DNA from: Lytechinus variegatus | Lineage: Eukaryota; Echinodermata; Echinoidea; Temnopleuroida; Toxopneustidae | DNA: 64,000 nt | Assembly: GCF_018143015.1 (NCBI RefSeq) | Contig: NC_054758.1 | Coordinates: forward strand, 10,028,501-10,092,500 | Reading direction: 5' to 3' | Shown here: in pieces, positions 1-14,100 of the stretch | Position numbering within the stretch: position 1 is the stretch's first letter | Layout: each line of letters starts with the position of its first letter | Notes under the pieces: model-generated | The model's database searches: none | The model's input: only the letters and a program-made list of their open reading frames with translations | What the model was told of the DNA's origin: nothing | Made by a program: the position numbers and the translations under genes

Positions 1-400
1 GAATTGAAGTTCGACCTAGGGTCGCCACATTGATGTTTGACATATAGGGGGCGCCGAATTGATGTTTTACTTAGGTGAGCCAAATTGATGTTTGACATAG
101 AAGGGGGGGAGGATTGATGTTCAACCTTTGGAGCGCCGAATAGATGTTCGACATAGGAGCACCAATTTGATGTTTGCCCTGAGGTGCCAAATTCATGTTC
201 AAGGAGGGATGGGGGCGCCAAATTCATATTCGACCTTTGGGGCGCTCATTTGATGTTATTTTGTCCTGGCCGGGGCGCCAAATTCATGTTCAGGTTAGGA
301 TGGGAAGCTCCATATTCGAGCCTTATTGGGGGGCCTAATTGATGTTTGACCGGGGGCGCCAAATTCATGCATGTTTCACATATGAGTTTGGCATCAAATA
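1..400. repeat. Degenerate tandem array, unit about 30-60 bp
   Basis: The phrase gcgccaaattgatgtttgac and variants recur about every 30-60 bases with different spacers, such as gggggcgcc blocks and 'ttcatgttc' variants. No reading frame persists through it. It looks like an old, diverged satellite-like array that may start before the window. No function is suggested. Confidence 0.6.
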
Positions 401-538
401 GATGCCCATCATGTTCATACCAAAAGTGCTATAGAATATCAAAATTTCCGGGTAAGAATATTAAAAATTTCAACCCTCTCTTCACCCTCGCATCCATTGT
501 TTTTAAAGTTACTGATCGATCCTATTCATGCTTATGAT

Positions 539-1080
539 GTGCTTGCCCAGTTTGCGGTCAGAATATCAAAAATTTTAAGCTCCGCTTCGCGCTCTTATAA
601 AATTATTTAGAGACCGATTCTATTCTGGACCGGCAGGAGTGATCAAAATTGAAGATAAGGATATCACAATTATTCAGCTCGCGCTTTGCGCTCGCATTAA
701 GTGATTTGTTAGATACCCATCCTGTTCATGATATATGTCCCGAATTTCAGGCCAGAATTAATATAACAAAAATTCAGCTCGCATTTCAAGCTCGCATCAA
801 CTTTTTTTTTCATAAAGATACCCATCCTGTTCATGGTTACAAAAAGTGTTTAGAATATCCACTTTTTGTTCGGAAATTCAAAAGTTTTCAGCTCGCGCTT
901 TGCGCTTACATAAATTAAATGCTGAGATAGATACCCATGCAGTTCTTGATTGTGCTTACAGATCCGGTTGACAGACTTTCCACATTTGAGGTCAGAATAT
1001 CAAAAATTCTCAGCTCGCATCGATTTGTTTATATGTACGTACCCTCACGATATGTTTACGATTACAAAAAGTGTTAAGAT
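539..1080. repeat. Array of cgcgctt(c/t)gcgctcgca motifs, first block
   Basis: Five diverged copies of a roughly 110-bp unit, each with a core like agctcgcgctttgcgctcgcat near 580, 677, 774, 891 and 1010, preceded by 'agaatatcaaaaatt' and followed by 'gatacccatcctgttcatg'. The same core recurs inside the hAT-like element at 2085-3429, so this is probably a decayed relative. Short ORFs here are by-products of the repeat. Confidence 0.6.
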
Positions 1081-2076
1081 TATCCGATCGAGACCAATTT
1101 CACAACGTGAGAGGGCAGCAGACTGGCCGCCATGCTGCGGTGGGCGAATCAACTTTTATAGTACACAAGTCAATAGGGTATTTGGTACATTCGTTCGATT
1201 TTTTTTTATTTTGGACCAATTGAGTAGATTTCTTGTAAGATTCACAATGTGAATGTGAAATTCACTCGCCTTGGACTCATGAAGCCTGTTTGTGTGTGAA
1301 GCCGTACTCCCTGCATAGGTTTCCAGGCCGTAGAAACAGGGCCCTGGCCCTCTCTTCCCCTTCCTCCTTTCTCTGTTTTATTCTCTTGCCTTGCATGCCC
1401 CCTCCTTTTGGATACTTATAGGCCTGCATAAAATGTGGTGGTGGTGGTTTTTTTTTGTGGGGGGGGGGGGGGATTTATTTGATCATGCTTAGATGGAAAT
1501 ATCAGTCCCTCTCTCTCTCCCTCTCTCTCTCACACTATCCCTCTCTCTCACTCTATGTCTCGTTCACTCTCCCGCTACTCTAACACAATTTACTAGCAAC
1601 AAGAAGTGAGCTCCCTGATGAAAACCAACAGCGATTCTTGGTCATCATCAACTCACTTTTACTGACAAAACTAAGGGGAAAAAGTAGCCAAAGTGCAAAA
1701 ATTCATCATACCTTCATCGGTCAGATATGGCCATTGTCTTACATCGTCTACCCAGGTGTCCATGCTTTATTTTATTGATTTATGATGAAGTTAATGACAC
1801 AATATCAGAGCTTATCTGTAATCTTTCATTGAATTTGTACACAGAGCCAATCGCGGTCAGCGCACTTGCCCACCGCAGCAATGGCGTCGCCGATAGAGGG
1901 CCAAATACATAAACCGGCCGTGAAATTGGTCTTATATGATTTTTTTCCCAACCGGCCTCTGGCCCCTATTATAGCAAAGGCTGGATCCGCCGCGGTTAAG
2001 AAAGTCAGCTCTCGCTTACATATTTTATAGGCCTACTCTGATGAAAAGTTGAAATCCCAAAGTGCTTAATTTTTCA
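1081..2076. other. Intergenic stretch without recognised gene
   Basis: It contains a poly-G run near 1460, a CT-rich microsatellite at about 1507-1560 and otherwise unremarkable AT-rich sequence. No ORF resembles a known family. Confidence 0.5.
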
Positions 2077-2084
2077 AAAAGTGG

Positions 2085-3429
2085 CAGTGGCGTAGCTACG
2101 GGGGGGCCCTGAGATTTTGTGTGTCCCCCCCAGGTGCCCCCCCAGAAAAAAAATGGCAGAGCAAAAAAAAAGGGAGAAAGAAGAAAAGAAAAAAGGAAAA
2201 GAAGAGGAAAATGAGAGGAGGAAGACGAGTGACGGAAATAATGTGAGGGGAAGACTTGCAAAAAAAACACAAAATCTTTCATGTTATTATATAAAATTAT
2301 TGCTTGCGCTTCGCGCCAGAATTGCCTGTTCGATGAGATTCATATCTTGCTTAATCATGTCAATAGGCTGATATGGAGCAAGTTTTGAAGTCAATATTCA
2401 ACGCATATTTTAGCTCGGACATCGAGCTTTCATTATTTTTTTTCATTTACAAATTTAAGTGCTCAGTAAAATGTCCGTTTTATGGTCTACATATCAGCAT
2501 TTTAAGCTCACGATGCGTGGTCATATTGTTTGATTTGCCAAGTTCATATTGTTAACGTGTATTCCATAATGTTCCATAAACAAATGTATTCAGAATGCCC
2601 AGATTCTAGGTCTAAATCTAAAACAGGCGCAATAGCCTGCATGTTCTTTGTTTAAAATGTACTTAAATTATCCAGTTTCACATCAGAATATCAATAATTG
2701 TCTGTTCACGCTTCACAATCGCATTATTAATGATACCCAATTAACTATATCATATTTATGATTTACAAAATATGTCCCATTTTTAGGTCTAAAATCTCAA
2801 TTTTCTTCCTCTCGCGCTTCGCGCTCGCATCAATTGTTTAGTTACATACCTATCCCATTTATTAATACAAAAAGTACTTAGAATGATCATTTTTTAGGTC
2901 GGAATGTAAAAAAAAATTTACTCGCGCTTCGCGCTCGCATTATTGAAATATATACCATCTTCGTTGGTAACTGTAAGCGGTCCTTAACAGGTCCCTTTCC
3001 GATAATGCTAGAACAGTTAATAAAAATTTCTGCTCGCGCTTGGCGTTCGCAGTAACCATCTAGCTACATACAAATCTTGTTCAGGATCACACATAACATT
3101 GCCCAGAATATTAAACTTTCAGGACAAAATACATGAAAGTAAAAAAAAAAAAAAAAAACCGCTCGCGCTTCGCGCTCGCACTTTTCTTTATAAGGCCTAT
3201 GAGATTATTTCATGTTTTTTATGTTGTTTTTTAAGAACAAAACTAAGAAGTATTTGATCGGGGAAAATATAGGTGAAAATAATTTCGGGCCTCGTCCCCT
3301 ATTGGCGAAAGTTGGATCCGCCCTTGTGACACATACATACACACTGGGAAAATGGCCGGTGCCCCCCCCCCCTGAAAAAGCAAGGACCCCCAGTGACCCC
3401 CAGGAAAAAAAATCCTAGCTACGCCACTG
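2085..3429. mobile_element. Non-autonomous hAT-like DNA transposon
   Basis: The element starts CAGTGGCGTAGCTACG and ends CTAGCTACGCCACTG, which are inverted termini. It is flanked by a perfect 8-bp direct repeat AAAAGTGG (2077-2084 and 3430-3437). An 8-bp duplication is characteristic of the hAT superfamily. The termini continue into poly-G (left) and poly-C (right). The interior has no transposase ORF; it carries about seven copies of a roughly 110-130 bp unit with the core ctcgcgcttcgcgctcgcat (clear near 2813, 2921, 3032 and 3161). Superfamily rests on TSD length, not on a transposase. Confidence 0.75.
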
Positions 3430-3437
3430 AAAAGTGG

Positions 3438-5113
3438 TATATATATGTGACAACATATATTCATGGATATTTTTTCATATGTACTGCTATAGGTTAAAAA
3501 AATGGCATTCGATTGCCCTTTTTAACTTGAATATGAAAAAAGACAATTCAATATGCCTTTAATGGCATCTTTCTGTTTGCCTAGCAGGAGGGGGGAGGGG
3601 AGCCATATTTCACAAGTTGCAGGCGGGGGCCAAAATTAGGTTAATGGCGGGGAGTTAAAATTGATTTTTGTTTATATGTTATTCTTGCTTCCGCATCCTT
3701 TCTTTTCGCTTTTTCCTTTCCTCCTTTCCCCTTGTTTTCACCAGGATTTGAAAAAATAAGGGAGGAAGGGGGGGGGGGGGGGACCTTCCCAGTTTTAAAA
3801 GTAGCCTACGCAGCCTAGCCGTAAGGAACACGAAATAAAGTATAAAAAAAAAATTCCGCTGTTTTCACGACCTTTCTTTAATGGTCGCTACAAACTAGGT
3901 GATTGAAGAATGGACTCGTACATTATTAAAAAGGGGCGTTCATTTTTTTTTAAACAAGCGACTTCGCATTTCCCATTTTTCTATATTAAAAATAAATATA
4001 TGAGACAAAACAAATAAATAAAAAATGTTAAGAGGATTACAAAAGGTAATCATACTACTTTCTACCGTCTTCATACATCTTCAAGTATTTTGCTTCCCCC
4101 CTATTTGCAGATCATTCGAAAGTGCTTGATTGAGCAATAAGCAATCGCAATATCTAGATGCTGCTGTACCGGTAGTCATGGAGGGCTGTATACAATTCTG
4201 TGGACCGATCGACTTCCTTCATTCAAAGCGTTTCATGCTGAACATCATTGTACCAATATGCAGAACAATGAAGTAATCGATAAATAGGAGAATGTTCCTC
4301 TTTATAATCTTTTTTATGACTGAATAGGCATATTCAGCTCAGACTCGGCATCGTCTGGTTTGTGTTGGTGTCGAATCAGATTCGCCTCATTGACGTTAAC
4401 CGGGTGGAGCTGTGCCATTTTTAAGCCAAGCCTCTCCGCCGCCCCTCCGGCGTTCGCCCGTGCAGGAGGTCGATATGGATGACCAAGGTCCAAGATGACC
4501 AAGCATGACCAGAGTCTTTGAAAGAAGTTCTGTTTTCATAATCTTGGACTAATTCTAATGGCATGACACTGCTAGTGAGCATTGGTAGTGTACATGTATG
4601 TGATGTTATTCTGGCTTTCCTTCGCTATAAACAAAGGACTCTTTTTATTTTGAAATTCAAGTGAAATAATTTCAAGTCACTCGACATGCGCATGCTCGAC
4701 TCAAGTCAAGATAAATCATTAAATTCTGCCCTGGCGTGAGTTTTAAGACAATAAATAGCTAGTAGGTCTAGACCTAGGATCTTTGGATTGCCACGTTCAT
4801 TATTGAACGGAAACAGTTGGATGTGAAAAAGCAACAGCAACTGAGCAAGCAACAACAGCTCAGCAGGACTGGATTCTAAACTAAAACTTTAAAAGAGACA
4901 AACAGTCAACAACAAGAACAATATTTTCCAAGATGAAAAGTCTTATTTGGTATGGAGGAAGTCTCCATGTCCTTTACATCAGAAAACTGAAAGCTGAGCC
5001 AAGGCCAAGCTGAGTCAAGAGTGAAGTGCCGTGGAACTGGTTGAAAATTAATTTGAGTGCAGTCCTCAATTTATTAAAAGTGCAATAATATTCATCCAGA
5101 TTTTAACTTCAGG
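3438..5113. other. Upstream region of the KIAA2012-like gene
   Basis: No supported coding exon. It holds a poly-G tract near 3770 and a GC-richer patch at about 4380-4510. A 5' UTR or promoter for the gene starting at 5114 should lie here, but no TATA box or initiator can be assigned with confidence. The stretch at 4800-5100 is purine and CAA-rich and could be transcribed leader. Confidence 0.35.
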
Positions 5114-5197
5114 ATGGCTAAACAAACGGTCTTTAGTAATTTGGCTCAGGGATGTGGATCGTGGGATGGTGATTTGCAGAAAGAACTTGGAAAAAAG
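5114..5197 (+). CDS. KIAA2012: KIAA2012 homolog exon 1 (N-terminus, 28 aa)
   Basis: Begins MAKQTVFSNLAQGCGSWDGD and ends at a strong donor (AAAAAG|GTGAGC), phase 0. The start of the vertebrate protein also has a short hydrophobic stretch, a Gly-rich turn, then a DxQK-like segment, which supports this ATG. It is the least certain exon because it is short. Confidence 0.7.
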
Positions 5198-8100
5198 GTG
5201 AGCAAGAAAAAGAAATATTTTCCAGCTGGGGGAATCATCCAGATCAAGACAAATGACCTTGGTTTGATTTATGTTAAGATATTTTTTGTTTAAAACACTG
5301 GCACTGATATTTCACTTAAGTTACACAGCCAGGGGCTCAGGGCAATTTTGAAATACTCAGACTAATGGGCATTGCAAGAAACTTGCGATCAATTGCAAGT
5401 CTATTTTCGGTCCATAAAACAATCATGTCTTGCAGTTAATTGCAAATTAGTGATCGATTGCTAATCTAATCCTTGAATCAAGAAGTTTAATCTGGTTTGC
5501 TATAACTAACGTTGATCTATCTGTTGTAAAATTGCAACAGAATTTTTGCAATTGATCGCAAATATTTTCTTGCAACACCCCCTTAGTATTAGTATTAGAG
5601 CCCCAGACAACCTCCATTTAATGGAATGTTGCAGATTTAGGCAATATGTTGATTTCGTTATGAAAAGTACATGTGCCTCACAATCTTAAAAATAATACTT
5701 TTACTGTAAATATGGATTGTTTTTTTTTTCAAACTGAATCATGTATTAAATTAGATCTAATGCCCTTTGAATTTAGAATTTCTGACCATGAAATTTAAAA
5801 TATAGTAACAGGAATCATAACCAAACAGTCATGAATGAAAATAATTGATTAGATTTTATTCATATGTTACTCTTTGAATCATACTGTAAAACTGAAAGAT
5901 ATTGAAAACATTTCTTCATTTTTCCCCACAGTCGAAGCTACTTCCACACCGATCTTTGGACGGCGAGTCCTATGACCACCTTGATAAAAGGGTCCACATT
6001 CCAATCCGCATCAAATCACAACTCTCTCAGATCAAAAGCATCCTTCGAGAAGCATCGAAGAGGTACCCGCAACACTCAAAGGCGGCAGAGCAAAGCTTGG
6101 CCGATGTCATCAAGCAGAAGACGGAAGGCACCGAGTACTCTCGTCCGCTTGGCTCGGTGAAGAACCGTCCTCGGACGGGCGTGATCCGCCCCCACAAGCA
6201 GCAGCACCGGCCCAGCTTGGGCAGCGGACGCCCGCATCGCCTTCACCAGCGAGCGAAGAGCGCTCCTCTCTCTCGCCCGACCTCCCAGAGTCAGACCTCG
6301 TCAAAGAGGATAGACACAGCCTTGCCAAAAACGCTGACGACAAGGAAGGGCGCCCTCATGATATTCACATCGCCCAAGAATGTGGCGTACTCTGTGCCGG
6401 AGCAGAGGTGTTATTACGTTGACCCAGAGGCCGTGAACCTGGATGACTGGGCCTCTGACTTGCAGTCTTTCAAAAGATTAACCCATAGCGTGATGCAATA
6501 TGGATCAGAGGTAAACACACATGCCTGGGCCCCATTCCATAAAGCTTAGCGATGGATCATGGGGGCTCATTTTGTGTAACTGATGGCATTGATTACTGTG
6601 TACAATCAATCTTAAAATGGAACCCCATGGTAAATCGCTAAGCTTATGTTACAGCGCCCAGATCCGCAAAGGTGAAATGACTTTACCCTTTGGTTAAAGC
6701 ATGCATCACTTACATACGTATGATTGATTCTAACCCGTGATATGATTTAACACCTCGAGTCATAACACATTTTCTGAATTCAATTTTCTTTCTACCAGAA
6801 TCATTTGTCATATGTTGCATATCTTTCCATTTTGGTGGATTTTGTGTGAATTTAGTTTTTGATCATTGCTACAGCTGTGTTTAACGACCTTTGATACTAT
6901 TTTTCCTGGGCTAATTAGAAGTACAGCCTAAGGTATGTATTCGGTATCCCTGCTTTTAACCTGCGTTTGAATGATAAGCAACAATAATGAAGCATTTCAT
7001 TGATTTTGAAGGAGGCCCAAGTGTGTCATGCCAGAACATCAGAATCTGAATGTAAAAAGACGTCATCAGATTCCTTAATATACAAAATTTTGACATGACT
7101 CCACATGGTTTTGAAGAGCTAATAATTTACATGTTAGTAGGGCCTACATGTTTCCAGCACTGTCTTTACTTACTTTATACATGTATTAATAGGATTTACT
7201 TGATGTTCAGATGTAAAGCAACTAGTTACATTCCCCCTTGTTGATTTTTCTTCTCTTGCGAAGGTCTGTACTTCAGAGGATGGTTGTGCCAAAAATTTTC
7301 AAGTCTTGATTCGAGCTGATTCAGACTAGTTGCACTAACTGTTTCAACTGAATCAGGGAGATATTTCCAGTTGTTACAGCTCCCCAATTAAAAAGAATGT
7401 TGGTGAACCTTAGCCTTCATCTTTTCTTCCTCGGTTTCTTCCTCACTAAACATATATTGCTCAGACACCTATTTTTATTGTTGTGTTCAGATCGGTGATG
7501 ACTTTGAGTCTCTGGCATCTGACTACGACACATCTTGCTTCAGATTTCTACGCAAAGAAGATGACACTGGTGTGGATTACAGAATACAGCCTGGTGGTGA
7601 TTTTGTCTTCTACCTCAAAGATTTAAAGACCAAAGCAGCGTATGTGATATTATTGTTGTTGTCATTGTTATTATTATTGTCATTATTATTTTTATCATTA
7701 TTATTATAATTAGGATTATTATTATTATTACTATTATTATTGTTATTATTTTGTTATTATTGATATTTTTATTATTATGATTAGGATTATTGTTTTTAAT
7801 GCTATTATTATTATTATTAGGCATACTATTGTTATCATTATTGTTGTTATTGTTTATTATTATTATTACTACATTTGACATGTTCACAAATAGCAATTTA
7901 CATGAGAACATACAAATTGGAAGGAACAGATGACCTTTATTATGCTTAATTTACTATCACTTAATATTTGAATCAGCCCAATTCAGTTGTAATAATATTT
8001 TGATATTTCCCACTCTATTCTTTATTGCATTTAAATAGTGCATGATAATTTAATTCACTTTGTTTGTGATCTGATTTTTTAAATTTGATTTGACCGGAAT

Positions 8101-11100
8101 ATTTAATTTAATTTCATCACTTCCTTATACCTTTGTACCTTCTTTAATGTTCATTTCATCTCTTGACTGCTAGTCGTGTCCATTCTAGGTCAAATTTTTC
8201 TTGAACTACATGTATTATAAACCTTGCAAATCAGAATTTACTACATGTAAACTTAGTTCTGAGACATTTGACTTCGGCAAGCATGGATGACTTTGTAATT
8301 TACATTATTTACGTTTCCATTATTTTTATAGTGTAAGGAGTGTTGTATCATCGCTCTCTTACGGCTCCACACCAATACTCAATGAGGAGGATGAACCCGA
8401 TGAAGCACTTCAAAGACTAGATGAAGCTGAAGCTGATAGTGGAGCGCAGGACGAAGATGGCCCCGCCCCTAATGTGGAATCGCTTCGCCAATCAGGGATG
8501 GAACACAGGAATGAAGCGTGGGCGAGTCGAGCAGACACGCCCATGAACTCAACCGTTGCCGCTGAGGGAAGCATAAGTGGGGATATGCGTCCTGCACCAA
8601 GGAGTCCTACTGCGCAATCGGTTGAATCAAATTTGATGACCAGACCGGACACTGCGAGGTTAGTGCATGTTTTAACGTAAATACTGTAGTTGATATGGTG
8701 GTTCAGTTGTATAGTGCAAACCTAGTGAACTGGAGGTTGTTCTGATCCCTAGCTGAGTCATACAAAAGACTATGATAATGGGACCTTCTGCCTTTTTGTC
8801 AGTCACTCCAGGTATAAAATGGAGTAGGATTATAATATGTAACATTATGTCATGCAGGGTGCACCGAGGAAACAGTTCTGTACCTGGCTAAAGTAGTATC
8901 ATTTTTTTACTGTTCTAAACATGCACTGCCACTCTTGCTATCAACATGTTGAACAAATATTTGACAATATAAAGGATTATTAACCTGGGCTATAACTTTG
9001 ATGTTTCATTCTTTAATCATGTGAAGTGCACTTGTGTCCCTTGTCATTTGTGTCTACAGGTCAACCAGGTCAGTTACAAGTCTCAGATCAGGAACCCCAC
9101 TGTCTCTCAAGGATCTGACAGCATCTCTGAAGTCCGGTGGCTACCTTGGTCGTCCAGTGAGTGCCCCGTTCCCACCCTACTCCCCGCATCCTCGGACCGC
9201 ATCACTACCACCAGAAGAAGAGGAGGAGGAGATGGAGGATGAGGGGGAGGTGGAGGAAGGGGCTAGGTCCTTGAGCTCTCATTCCCGGCAGTCCTCCAGG
9301 CCACGCTCCAGCCGTCCAAGTTCCAGGAGAACCCAAGGAAGCGTGGCACTTGCAGATGAAGCCATTGATTCAGCTAGTGTTATGAGTGACGGGAGGAGTT
9401 CAAGGGGGGCTGCTAGGAGCAGGATGTCGTCAGCAGGGGTGCGCTCCCAGCAAGGGATGGGGGAGGATGGTGTTGTGGAGGAAGGGGAAGATGATGACTG
9501 GATGTCTGAAGATCTACCGGAGTTTGGGGTCGAGGACCTAGAACCTGAGGCTGGCTTGCAACCGTTGGTAAGCTAAACTGTAGAACTATTAGACTGATGA
9601 TCTGTTTTTTAGAATAATTAGCCAGTGTTCTGGTTAACCTTAGAAGGCCCAGGAAGTGAGGGGGGGGGGATGAAAGGAATAATTCCTTCTAAATTTCTTG
9701 TATGATATTTCTGCAGTGCTCAAGACAGCCAATCCAGATTCCAGGACTTTTAAGATAACATGTTTGCTCATCTTTTGTGATTCATTTCATCTTGGCAAGC
9801 AGCTCCAAAGTTTATTTTGTACATCAGTCCATAAATAAGCAAATTACAAACTGGTAAAAAAAAATACATTGCCACCCCTTTCTATTATGGTATAAATGGA
9901 ATGTACTTTAATGCTGGAGCATTATCAATTTGTAATTTATTGAAATGATAACTGATTATTTTCCATTGAAATTTGATCATGGATATTGATATGCAGATTA
10001 GAAAATTGTTGATGGTCTAATGTGGTGTTGAGGCTTAGAGATTAGTGCCAGATTCTACTGAGTTGAAATTCATAGGAAAAGCACAATGTAATAACATTAT
10101 TTTTCTTCATACTTCTTTTTATAAACTAGAGTGATGATGGTGGTGGAGAAGTGGTTGAAGGGGGGCAAGCTAACGCCCCTGCTGGTCCTAGAAGCCAGTC
10201 AAGGGCATCCTCGGTGCCCCCCAGGATATACACCCCTCAGACCAGGTCCTCTAGAAGATCAACCCCACCCCCTGAGGGTGACGAGTGGCCAGGATTGGGA
10301 GACATTGGTGGAGGAGATGCAGAGGTGGCCAGGAGTAGACCGCCCTCGGGGGTGGCACGGACGAGCTCGGCCAAGTCGAGACAGGTGAGTGTTTGCCTGT
10401 TCCATTCTCTTGTCTCCATTTCTCCCTTCTCATCCCCATAAGAACAAGGAGTATGCTGCATAGGCACTAGACGGGCTCTATTATGACGTCGTAGTCCCCA
10501 AATAGAAACATACATGTCCTCTTCTCTGTCCTCGCTTCCTGAAGTGATAAATCTACAGACTGTCAAGATTCCTGTTTCCCCTTTTTATCTATTCCTTCTG
10601 AAACTCAGTATGCAACAAATTCTCCCCAGTCCTTTCTTCTTATACTTTATGACTTTGCATACATAGTTGCTTCTTTTTCCTATTTTGCTACATCCACCTA
10701 TTCACCTTGTTCTCCTTATAGTCAAGCCGTGGTAGACCTGGAACATCCGGTTCAGCAAGGACTGTTGGCCTAGGTGAAAAAGACATTCAGGAGGAGATGA
10801 TTCCTTCAGAAGAATCCCAAGAACAGCCTCCTCAAGGGCAAGCTCAAGGACAAGGTATGGAACTGATCATGAAGTCAAAAGATTGATTGTAGCTCACATT
10901 TGATCACATGTGACAACCCTGCTCAAAACCCTTAATGAGTCTCCCCAAAATGTAATTGTGAGGTTTTTGTACAGAGTTCTTGAAAAGAAGGCTGTTTCAA
11001 ATTTAGAATAATTACTCATGAACTACAATCAGATATGTTGGACCCATTCTCTGGAAGAGTTTACCCAATGATCTTAAACCTTGCCCTTCACTCAGCTCCT

Positions 11101-14100
11101 TTAAACTAGTATATAGAAATTTCCTTATAAACTTGTGAATCGTTTCTTAATTAAGCTGTTCGTTTTTTTTGGCTTTTTTGTGTTTTGCGTAGATTAGTTC
11201 TGTTAGTAACACTTTTATCTGTTTACAACCGTTTGGGATTTGCCTTTGATAGGCTGTTAGCCTTTGTTAAATTCCACTCGTTTGTATTTATTTTCTCTGT
11301 ATTTTGTGGGATTATATGTATTATATGCCTATTTTATCACTGCAATTGCATGTATTGTCTTTTTATGCAAATGTGAAATAAATTGAAGTGAAATTGAATT
11401 GAACTGTTGCTTTTAGATTTTATGTTAAGTATATTCCAGGGCCCCGTCTTAGAAAGAGTTATGATTGATCCTATCAACCACAACTATGGAAAGCCAGCAA
11501 CGTCAGCATCTAATATGCATGTTCAAATATTTTCAAATATTTTCCAGATATGATGTAATCATACATGTATCATATACTGGACAATTCAGTGTGCTTCTCT
11601 TTGTCTAGAAAGAACATTGTGCAAATTTCATCCATCAACTATGATATGAATGGATATCCATATAGTTGAGGTTGATTGGATCATTCACAACTCTGTGAGG
11701 TGGGACCCTGGTTTCATAATTAAAGGGGAATGAAACCTTTGGAACAGGTAGGCTTGTGTACGAACAGAAAAAATCAAAGAATAAGAATATAGAAAATTTA
11801 AGAAAAATCGGACAAATAATGAGAAAGTTATGAGCATTTGAATATTGCAATCACTAATGCTATGGAGATCCTCCCATTGGCAATGCGACAAGGATGTGTG
11901 ATGTCACTGATGAACAACTTTCCCTGTGGTGGACTATAAAATACCCTCAAAATGTGTCTTTTTGCTTTTTCTTATGATGATACAAACTCTTTATCCATGA
12001 TGTATTCTTAAAAAATATGTATTACATGCCCTCATGTAGAAAGAACACATGATCTATGGATAGATGTGATAAAAGAGGCAATTCAAGTGAAATATATACT
12101 AAAGTAATGGGGAGAGTTGTTCACAAGTGACATCACACATCTTTGTCGCATTGCCAATTTGCTATCTCCATAGCAATAGTGATCGCAATATTCAAATGCT
12201 CATAACTTTCTCATTATTTGTCCGATTTTTCTCAAACTTTTGTTGATCTGTTTCTTTGATTTTTCTGTTTTCACACACGCTATCTTGTTCCAATGGTTTC
12301 ATTCTCCTTTAATTGATTTGATCTTTATGTGGAACCATAATAGAAATCAGTTGTACATTCGCTCCGTTTTGTGTTACCGGGCCCAGATTCCCGCACAGCT
12401 GTAGTGGTAGCATTTATTTTTTTTCCAAATGGATAGAGCCAAGGTGTCCTACCAGGTTTCATTCTCTGGAAACTATTTTTCTTTCTTTTCTTTTTAAGGT
12501 GACGGAGACACTTTACAACTTTTTGGTGAAGGAGTCGGTATAGCACAAGAATCAGGTGAGATCTTCCTGTATTTGCAGAAAGGCCACCGCACACCTTACG
12601 TTTGGTCTGCGAGCCAATTTTTGAATCATAGTATACAAATAATGCATGCAGCCAAGTGCCTTAATGGAAATGCAGAGCACGCGAGGATTCTTTAGATAGA
12701 TGCCGAACTGTGCACGAGCCGCTTGCGGCGAGTGCCCAGTGTGCATCATCTGAAGAAACTGAGCTTTCTCTGCATTTACTTTAACACACGACAGAGCGAG
12801 TGCATTATTTGTTTTATAAAATAGCAAGACAAACAAATTTCTAAAAAGTTACTGTACAGTTTTGTTGGACTTCTCCCAGGACTTATACCGCACTGGTTTG
12901 CTCGAGCGTGCAATATCAATTTTCGTTGCGCACCTTTTGCGCTGCCATGCAGTGCACCAAAAAAGTTGGATGTCATGTGACGCGTATTGGCCAATCAGGA
13001 TGCTTAAAAATACAGAGCTATTTTATAATAGAATAGAAGCGCCGTGGTGTAGCGGTTCTGACTCTCGCCTTGTAATCAGAGGGTCGTGTGTTCGAATCCC
13101 ACCATGGCCTAGCGCCCTTTGGCAAGGCGTCAATCCGCACTTTGCCACTCTCACCCAGGTGCTAATTGGGTACCGGTAGGAAACAACCGTCATTGTGGTT
13201 GGTTTAGCAAGTTTGCGCCTAACAGGCTGCTTGGAATGCTATGAATCCAGTGACCGGGTAATAATAATTGTAAAGCGCTTTGAACAGTCGTAGATTGATA
13301 AAGCGCTATATAAATGCCAATTATTATTATTATTATTATTATTAATTTGATGCTAACATTTAGAATGGAATATCTTACTTCATAATTTTCCAAATCATCA
13401 TACAAATACCTATGTTCAAATCTGTGACTACATGCTATTATATAAAAGCTAATGCATTATCTAGTCAGTATGGCTATGATTTCAAACTAATTTGGCCTTT
13501 ACTCCCAAATAAAGGCTTGCAATCATCCAAAATTGTCATAGTAGTATTCTTTCAGTTAATTTGAACCTCAAATAAAAAAATACCTTTCATTCACATTTGA
13601 AATTTTTTATTTCTACATTATGCTAAACATCACCTGTGATGTAATGTTTTGGTAGTTGGTAATATATAAAAGATTAGTCAGTATTTAAGATAGCCACAAT
13701 AATGTTAACATTGTATTCAACTTGTGCTTGACTGTTCCATTCCTTACAGAAGAAATCGTCAAGTCCCCTTCCATCCCTTCACGCCCTTCCACCAGCCATA
13801 GTAAAACTGCACCTCAGCCGCTCATCGAAGACCCACCCAAGCCCCCTACCCCACAACCCGTGATCATCACCCCCAAAGTTCCCCCACCAGTCGTGCCTCA
13901 GATTCCCACCCCGCCGGTGACCAGAGTGAAGTCTGCTGTAGGGAAGGTCAAGGTTGAAGCAAAGGCTGAGGAGAAGAAGACGGCCAAGGTTGATCTGAGT
14001 GGTTTGCAGAGCATGGTGTCCAAGAAGCCTACTGGGTCTTCGATTCCCAAGGTAAGGAGGAGATATCGTCATCATAGTACCACAGTAGGAAAAATATGTG

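Noticed and set aside
2117..2371. Lys/Glu-rich plus-strand ORF
   Set aside because: Purine-rich interior of the hAT-like element, no conserved protein pattern.
7615..7911. Reverse-strand ORF of almost pure Asn and Ile
   Set aside because: It is a translation of the ATT-type microsatellite in intron 3.
13035..13110. tRNA gene in intron 8 of the KIAA2012 homolog
   Set aside because: The stems are imperfect and a SINE body and ATT tail follow, so it is a SINE head.
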